DNA of 64,000 bases from Robertmurraya siralis (GTDB lineage Bacteria > Bacillota > Bacilli > Bacillales > Cytobacillaceae): positions 233,105-297,104 of the forward strand of contig NZ_SWLZ01000004.1 of NCBI RefSeq assembly GCF_005502275.1, written 5' to 3'. Positions 59,408-64,000 of this stretch are shown in pieces (the first letter of the stretch is position 1; every line of letters starts with the position of its first letter). The notes beneath the pieces are model-generated. The model had not been told where the DNA came from. It worked only from the letters and a program-made list of their open reading frames with translations, and did no database searches. The position numbers were made by a program, and so were the translations under genes.

Positions 59408-59983
59408 TTGAGATTAAACTTAACACTACCAGTGCCGACATCATTAAATGAATTATACATAAATGAATATTCTTGGAATCCTAAAAAGAAAATGCGAGTT
59501 CCTTCTGGCAGAAGAATACTTAGTAAAGAAGGAGAAAAGTGCAAGGAAGAAATCATTGAGTTAACCAAAGAACAGATGAAGGATCAAGAGTGGAATTATG
59601 ATTTTACAGTTGATGGATACATATATATGGATACTGTAATCTACTTCTCAAGAAAAGGGAGGGATGATAACAATATTTATAAATTACTCTGTGACTCACT
59701 GGAAAAACTAGTTTACGAGAATGATAGTAGAGTGTTAATACGTACTCAAAAAATTCTCTACGATACAGTTAACCCTCATATAGAGGTCACACTTAAACCT
59801 GTTGACTATAAAGGCATTTTTAAGAATGAAATACATATGAACGAATTTGAAGATAACTGCAAGACCTGTAAGAGATACGTTAGAAATTGTTCGATTTTGA
59901 ATAAGGCAAAAGAAGGGCGAATTCAAGAAGAAATTGATGAGGAATTTGTTTGTAGTAAGTTTAGTCTGAAAATAAATAATTAA
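59408..59983 (+). CDS. RusA-like Holliday junction resolvase with Cys-rich tail
   Basis: 191 residues from TTG 59408 after AGAGGTGATT. LPVPTSLNELY at the start; DGYIYMDTVIYFSRKGRDDNNIYKLLCDSLEKL contains the catalytic Asp cluster (RKGRDDNN); NDSRV supplies the last Asp. RusA cleaves four-way junctions. The C-terminal ~40 residues add a CKTC...C...C cluster not usual in RusA, probably a metal site. Confidence 0.85.
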   Translation: MRLNLTLPVPTSLNELYINEYSWNPKKKMRVPSGRRILSKEGEKCKEEIIELTKEQMKDQEWNYDFTVDGYIYMDTVIYFSRKGRDDNNIYKLLCDSLEKLVYENDSRVLIRTQKILYDTVNPHIEVTLKPVDYKGIFKNEIHMNEFEDNCKTCKRYVRNCSILNKAKEGRIQEEIDEEFVCSKFSLKINN

Positions 59984-60014
59984 TTAAATAAATATAATGA
60001 ATAAGGGATAAGTG

Positions 60015-60137
60015 ATGAAAAGACTAAATATTTATAAATCTCCTGAGTATAAAGAAAAGTTTAGAAAGATAATTCAAGAGAATACACCTGAATACATAAT
60101 TGTAAAATTAGCTGAACAAATACATAAATACTATTAA
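60015..60137 (+). CDS. Basic 40-residue protein
   Basis: ATG 60015 after AAGGGATAAG. Begins MKRLNIYKSPEYKEKFRKII, helical and basic. Near the integrase and of a size compatible with a small directionality factor, but unproven. Confidence 0.45.
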   Translation: MKRLNIYKSPEYKEKFRKIIQENTPEYIIVKLAEQIHKYY

Positions 60138-60145
60138 ATAATGAT

Positions 60146-60184
60146 AGAGTGGGTTGTTTATATTTACAATCTACTCTATTTTTT
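60146..60184 (+). terminator. Hairpin with T tail
   Basis: AGAGTGGGTTGT (60146-60157) pairs with ACAATCTACTCT (60166-60177) through two G-U pairs, then ATTTTTTA. Terminates the 59408-60137 unit or forms the leader of the next. Confidence 0.75.
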
Positions 60185-60224
60185 ATATAGTAAAAACAAT
60201 AGAATAATTCAGGAGGTACATAAA

Positions 60225-60653
60225 ATGAGAGCCAATTGGTCGGAAGAAGAAACACAATTGCTCAAACGTATCTATTCAGTTAAAACAGCAAGTGAATTAT
60301 CAGAATATTTTCCTAAATATAGTAACACTCAAATTCTAAGAAAAGCTAAACAATTGGGGCTAAAAAAGAAAGCTGAAGTGGCAAAACAATCACGTTTACA
60401 AAATTCAATTATAAAAAGAAATGACTTGTGGAGTGATGATGAAAAGAAAATAGTTTTAGAAAACTATGAGAAAATTGGAGCAAGAGGAGTAAAAAAGTTA
60501 TTAGGTGACAATCGAACAGAAGAGCAAATAAAGAAAATTGCATATAGGTTAGGATTAAACAGAGAGCAGAAATCAATACAGTGGTCTGCGGAGGACATCA
60601 GTCAAGTTGAAGATAAGATATTCTCTATAGAAATTACTTATAAGGGGGTTTAA
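60225..60653 (+). CDS. Myb/SANT-like DNA-binding protein
   Basis: 142 residues; ATG 60225 after AGGAGG. Two similar units: WSEEETQLLKRIYSVKTA near residue 5 and WSDDEKKIVLENYEKIGA near residue 66, each followed by a helix with the pattern ...ILRKAKQLGL / ...KKIAYRLGL. That is the SANT/Myb-like (GcrA-type) repeat seen in phage regulators. It lies directly before the integrase, so it may control integration or excision. Confidence 0.75.
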   Translation: MRANWSEEETQLLKRIYSVKTASELSEYFPKYSNTQILRKAKQLGLKKKAEVAKQSRLQNSIIKRNDLWSDDEKKIVLENYEKIGARGVKKLLGDNRTEEQIKKIAYRLGLNREQKSIQWSAEDISQVEDKIFSIEITYKGV

Positions 60654-60658
60654 TAAGA

Positions 60659-62167
60659 TTGAAAACCTTTTATAATTCGGAAAAAGCATTAAAAGCTATA
60701 AAAAACGTTGCTCTATATCTCAGAAAATCTCGTGGTGATATTGATGAAGATCTAAAAAAACATTCATTAATCATGAAAGAAATTTGTGAAAAGAACGAAT
60801 GGAATTATGTAGAGTATTCAGAAATAGGTAGTGGTGAGTCAATAGAAGATCGAGTTGAAATGAAAAAACTCCTTAAAGATGTTGAGGAAGGATTATATGA
60901 TGCTGTAGTGTGTTTTCAATTTGATAGACTTGGACGTGGTAGTGGAACTGACCAAGATACAATAAGATGGACATTTAAAAATAGTGACACTTTAATTATT
61001 ACTGCTAATCCATTTGAAATACTCGATCCTAATGACGAACGTGATGAAGAGACAATGGATTTTAAAGGATTTTTGGCAAGAAGAGAATATAAAATCATAA
61101 CTAAACGTTTATCTTCTGGTAGAAAAATTGGATTAAGGATGGGGAGATGGAGCAATGGACAAGCACCTTGGGGGTACAGATATAATAAAGAATTAAAAAA
61201 ATTAACACCTCACCCAGAAGAATCAGAAATTTATAAAACATTAATTGTCCAAGAATTTTTAGATGGGAAATCAACATATGATATTGCATGGAATTTAAAT
61301 AAGAAAAAAATACCTTCTCCAAGAAATGGACTGTGGCACTCTAATACAGTAAATAACTTATTAAAAAGTGAAGTCCATTTAGGGCATATTGTATTTAATA
61401 AGACTGAGGGCGTAAGAGAATCACAAAAGAAATCTAAAGACAAAAAAACATTTAAAAGATTACCAAAAGAAGAATGGATGATTGTAAAAAATTGTCACAT
61501 TCCATTAAAAACAGAGGAACAACACATGAGAATTTTGCATTTAATGGGGATTAAAAAATCTCATGTCAAAGGAGGTAATATAAATGCATTAAGTGGCTTA
61601 GTAAAATGTTTCAATTGTCAAAGTACATTAACTATACAAAAAAATAAAAATGGAATCTTTTTTAAGAAATGTTCTAAGTGTAAGGAATGCAAAGGAGGAC
61701 ATATTGACCTTGCATATGATGCCATTCAAGATAGCGTGTTGTTCTTAAGAGATAAGTTAACACAGATTAATAACTCTTACTCAAATGACAATGAAAAACA
61801 AATAATCTTGAACAAGATAAAAACAATAGAAGAAGAATTGGATAAAAATGAAGAGGCACTGGAAAGAATTGAGGACGCTTATGAGATGGGAATGTATTCG
61901 GCTGAAAAAGCAAAAGTAAAATCTAAGGCTAGACAGGAGCGAATATTAGAATTAGAAGATGAATTAAAAATTCAAAAGAAAAAAATTGAATCATTTTCAA
62001 TTGTGACTAACGAAGAAAGGATAAAAAGAATAGATAAATTTCTTGAAGATGTTAAAACGATTAGCGATCCTGAAAAATTAAATGTTATATATAAGTCAAT
62101 AATTGACAATATACAATGGAAAAGAACGGACACCTATGAGGTGAAGATAACTGTAAATTTTCTTTAA
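60659..62167 (+). CDS. Large serine recombinase (prophage integrase)
   Basis: 502 residues from TTG 60659 after AAGGGGGTT. YLRKSRGD near residue 19 carries the nucleophilic Ser; FQFDRLGRGSGTDQDTIR near residue 89 has the conserved Arg cluster. A recombinase domain (APWGYRYN, GKSTYDIAWNLNKKKIPSP), a zinc-binding region (CFNCQSTL...CSKCKECKGGH) and a long coiled coil follow. It is equivalent in role to SPbeta SprA. It ends 60 bases from the chromosomal junction, so it is the enzyme that placed the phage in ansA. Confidence 0.95.
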   Translation: MKTFYNSEKALKAIKNVALYLRKSRGDIDEDLKKHSLIMKEICEKNEWNYVEYSEIGSGESIEDRVEMKKLLKDVEEGLYDAVVCFQFDRLGRGSGTDQDTIRWTFKNSDTLIITANPFEILDPNDERDEETMDFKGFLARREYKIITKRLSSGRKIGLRMGRWSNGQAPWGYRYNKELKKLTPHPEESEIYKTLIVQEFLDGKSTYDIAWNLNKKKIPSPRNGLWHSNTVNNLLKSEVHLGHIVFNKTEGVRESQKKSKDKKTFKRLPKEEWMIVKNCHIPLKTEEQHMRILHLMGIKKSHVKGGNINALSGLVKCFNCQSTLTIQKNKNGIFFKKCSKCKECKGGHIDLAYDAIQDSVLFLRDKLTQINNSYSNDNEKQIILNKIKTIEEELDKNEEALERIEDAYEMGMYSAEKAKVKSKARQERILELEDELKIQKKKIESFSIVTNEERIKRIDKFLEDVKTISDPEKLNVIYKSIIDNIQWKRTDTYEVKITVNFL

Positions 62168-62189
62168 GGGGATAGACTAGATGGTGTAA

Positions 62190-62248
62190 TAAAGACGCAT
62201 ATGTAGGATTTTAAAAATATCACTAATAAATTCTATGTATGCGTTTTT
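62190..62248. other. Prophage/chromosome junction (att site)
   Basis: The asparaginase frame reads correctly up to ...NVTKTHT and then stops at 62233, so the crossover lies in or next to the ACAAAAACGCATAC segment (minus strand) near 62233-62246. AAAGACGCATATGTAG (62191-62206) and CTATGTATGCGTTTTT (62232-62247) form an imperfect inverted repeat spanning the junction, like the symmetric half-sites of large serine recombinases. The exact crossover base cannot be fixed without the other end. Confidence 0.75.
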
Positions 62249-62730
62249 GTCACATTTTCCGCTGTGTGAATCTCGTCGTTTAAAACAACGAGAACACCTT
62301 TTCCCTTCGCTTCCTCACTCGCTGCCACTTTTATAGAGGAGATTAAATTATACAATCCATCAGCCCCAATTTCATTGCTTGAGCGCATCGCACCTGTTAC
62401 GACTATTGGAATCTTACTTTCAATCGTTAAATCGAGGAAATATGCGGTTTCCTCGAGCGTGTCAGTCCCGTGGGTGATGACAACACCATCTATATCATCG
62501 GTTAAACTTCGCTGAGAAATCAGTTTACGAATTTTTAACATCTCAGTCGGAGTAATATGTGGAGAAGGAAGATTAAAGGGTTCTTCTATAATTAAATGAG
62601 CAAATGCCACTAATTCTTCAGTTTTTTTAGTTAGTGGGTTCGACTCATTAGGTTTCACAGCACCTGTTTGTTCATCTTCACTCATAGAAATGGTCCCACC
62701 TGTATGAATTACAAGTATCTTTTTTTTCAT
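62233..62730 (-). pseudogene. ansA: Type I L-asparaginase, 3' end cut off by the prophage
   Basis: 165 residues from ATG 62730 (GGAGG upstream on the minus strand) to an artificial stop at 62233. HTGGTISM near residue 8 (catalytic Thr) and THGTDTLEETA near residue 84 (second Thr and Asp) are intact. A complete type I enzyme is about 320 residues, so the C-terminal half is missing and should lie beyond the other prophage end. Asparagine to aspartate hydrolysis is probably lost unless the phage excises. Confidence 0.9.
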
Positions 62731-62763
62731 AATGAAGCCTCCGTTTGCATTTCTCATTTTCAT

Positions 62764-63008
62764 TCTATCTATTCCATGATACGATTAAAGAAGAGATTTT
62801 CTCAATATGTTTTGTATAATTTCTTTTATGTTGGGCTTGAGTAATAGTGTTGCTCTTTAAATTTATTGCTCTTTGTTTAACTTAGTTTCTTTACAATGTG
62901 TCAAATCTACAGAATTATAAAATTGAACCATATTATTAATTGTTAAATTAATTTAGATATTTTTGAATTTGAGTATTTCAGAAAAAGCTGTTGAAAAGAG
63001 GAACCTAA
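62764..63008. other. Divergent intergenic region between ansA and prsW
   Basis: Host non-coding DNA with AT-rich runs on both sides. Promoters for both genes must lie here, but no single strong -35/-10 pair stands out by eye. Confidence 0.4.
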
Positions 63009-63689
63009 ATGCTGGGGATATTATCAGCTGGGATAGCGCCAGGGTTGGCAATATTAAGCTATTTTTATTTAAAAGATGAATATGAGTCGGAACCCGTTGC
63101 TTTTGTTTTTAGGGCGTTTGTTTATGGAGCTCTGCTTGTGTTTCCGATAATGTTTATCCAATATGTTCTGGAAGTAGAGAATTTAGTCCAGTCGGAAATT
63201 ATTCATGCTTTCTTTTCAACCAGTCTTTTGGAAGAGTTTTTTAAATGGTTTATTCTCATCTATACAGTTTATCAACATATAGAATTTGATGAGCCATATG
63301 ACGGAATTGTATACGGAGCTGCTGTTTCCTTAGGATTCGCAACTGCTGAAAATATTTTTTACTTGCTAGGAAATGGGTTGGAGTATGCAATGGGAAGGGC
63401 GTTATTGCCGGTATCAAGTCATGCTCTTTTTGGCGTTATTATGGGGTATTATTTAGGTAAGGCCAAATTTAACCAAACATCAAAGGCAAAATGGTTTATT
63501 TTTTCGCTATTACTTCCGTTTCTCTTGCATGGAATTTATGATTTTATTCTCCTTTCCTTGGAAAATTGGGTGATCTACATGTTCCCATTTATGATTTTTT
63601 TATGGTGGCTAGGATTAAGAAAAGCTAAGCATGCTAGAACCTTAAATTCACAACATCGAATCGAAGTCAATAAAGGCTTTCCATTTTAA
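63009..63689 (+). CDS. prsW: PrsW-family intramembrane protease
   Basis: 226 residues; ATG 63009 after AAGAGG. Several membrane helices; [10 protein letters not shown] near residue 79 provides the EExxK motif, and ATAENIFY and [12 protein letters not shown] supply the other conserved polar residues. PrsW starts regulated cleavage of the anti-sigma factor RsiW at the membrane. A host gene, and with ansA it places the window in a Bacillaceae chromosome. Confidence 0.9.
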   Translation: MLGILSAGIAPGLAILSYFYLKDEYESEPVAFVFRAFVYGALLVFPIMFIQYVLEVENLVQSEIIHAFFSTSLLEEFFKWFILIYTVYQHIEFDEPYDGIVYGAAVSLGFATAENIFYLLGNGLEYAMGRALLPVSSHALFGVIMGYYLGKAKFNQTSKAKWFIFSLLLPFLLHGIYDFILLSLENWVIYMFPFMIFLWWLGLRKAKHARTLNSQHRIEVNKGFPF

Positions 63690-63695
63690 AAATGA

Positions 63696-63740
63696 CTGTA
63701 GACAAACGCGGGTGAAATTGGGTTTGTCTACAGTTTATTT
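63696..63740 (+). terminator. Intrinsic terminator after prsW
   Basis: Perfect 12-bp stem CTGTAGACAAAC (63696-63707) with GTTTGTCTACAG (63722-63733), followed by TTTATTT. Confidence 0.9.
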
Positions 63741-63909
63741 ACTTAAAAGAGTTTGTTAAACCATTCTGTTGATAAAACGATTTTTTCTCTCATTAAGCAA
63801 TTTGCCAACCCCTAAAAAGCAAGGGAAGGAAATTACAGAAATTAATCGCCGTATAGTTTAAAGAATATAACAAAAGAAGGGAGCTGGGACATAACTAGCT
63901 TCAAATAAT
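63741..63909. other. Host intergenic DNA
   Basis: No ORF with a ribosome site. GGGAGCTGGGACATAACTAG at 63879-63898 resembles a conserved intergenic sequence that I associate with repeats in Firmicutes; that link is uncertain. Confidence 0.3.
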
Positions 63910-63958
63910 GAGAAAGGTGAATTTGAGGGTACTCAAATTCACCTTTCTCTATTTTTGT
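63910..63958. repeat. Long perfect inverted repeat
   Basis: An 18-bp perfect stem, GAGAAAGGTGAATTTGAG (63910-63927) with its complement (63932-63949), loop GGTA, followed by TATTTTT. Either a very strong terminator or a dispersed palindromic repeat. The GGGACATAAC motif just upstream favours a repeat family. Confidence 0.65.
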
Positions 63959-64000
63959 GTGTTCATTTTTCTATTACCTTAGTTAATGGCCGTGAATTTT

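Noticed and set aside
1..64000. CRISPR arrays, tRNA or rRNA genes, complete insertion sequences
   Set aside because: No regularly spaced direct repeats, cloverleaf-like segments or transposase with terminal repeats were seen.

Overview
The window is the early/replication half of an SPbeta-like temperate Bacillus phage, integrated as a prophage, with its chromosomal junction at the right end. The evidence is: an arbitrium locus (aimR-aimP), a yopP-yopQ-yopR(mrpR)-like regulatory cluster, a ligB (YoqV)-type ATP ligase, a YorG/YorI/YorJ-like replication block, a YorM-like 3D protein, a YosR/YosS-like redoxin and dUTPase, and a large serine recombinase beside a disrupted asparaginase gene (ansA). 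Beyond ansA lies prsW. The DNA is very AT-rich, with strong GGAGG-type ribosome sites and many TTG/GTG starts, which fits a low-GC Bacillaceae host. The species cannot be named from this sequence.

Layout. 1-3910: end of an incoming gene, aimR, aimP, a putative aimX promoter/terminator switch, then a run of tiny genes. 3940-8600: two tyrosine-recombinase-fold proteins around a YopQ-like protein (the second probably the master repressor MrpR), an opposing Cro/CI-type regulator, and a promoter carrying a LexA-type operator. 8600-32500: a long rightward array of small, mostly unrecognised early genes. It includes a YyaC-like protein, a zincin-motif protein, a nucleotidyltransferase-fold pair (one copy frameshifted), two DNA methyltransferases, a SLOG protein, ATP DNA ligase, an MmcB-like nuclease, an RNA ligase, an HNH nuclease and a lipoprotein. 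32500-42120: the replisome: SSB-like protein, Sak4-like ATPase, DnaB helicase interrupted by an intein with class 3 features, TOPRIM primase, Cas4/RecB-like nuclease and a family B DNA polymerase. 42200-50900: YorM-like 3D protein (split), guanylate kinase, three more methyltransferases, a metallophosphatase and a DEDD exonuclease. 51200-55910: nucleotide metabolism: B12-dependent ribonucleotide reductase interrupted by a 177-nt group I intron, glutaredoxin-like protein, dUTPase and thymidylate synthase. 56000-62170: small genes, RusA resolvase, a Myb/SANT-like protein and the integrase. 62200-64000: host DNA.

How it works together. Arbitrium plus MrpR would set the lysis/lysogeny decision. 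A dispersed 12-bp element, ATTAAATWAATA, occurs at least 23 times, always in the same orientation and between genes. In several places it forms the spacer and -10 of a near-perfect sigma-A promoter, so it is a good candidate for the operator network of the repressor. The replication genes are self-contained, and five methyltransferases would modify the progeny DNA.

Anomalies. Several genes lack a normal start codon although a good ribosome site and reading frame are present (ATC twice, CTG once). Several short ORFs consist of a strong ribosome site followed by ATG and an immediate stop. At least five small genes look frameshifted or nonsense-mutated. Either the prophage is decaying, or it uses unusual translation signals, or the assembly has residual errors. 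No tRNA, CRISPR array or complete insertion sequence was seen.
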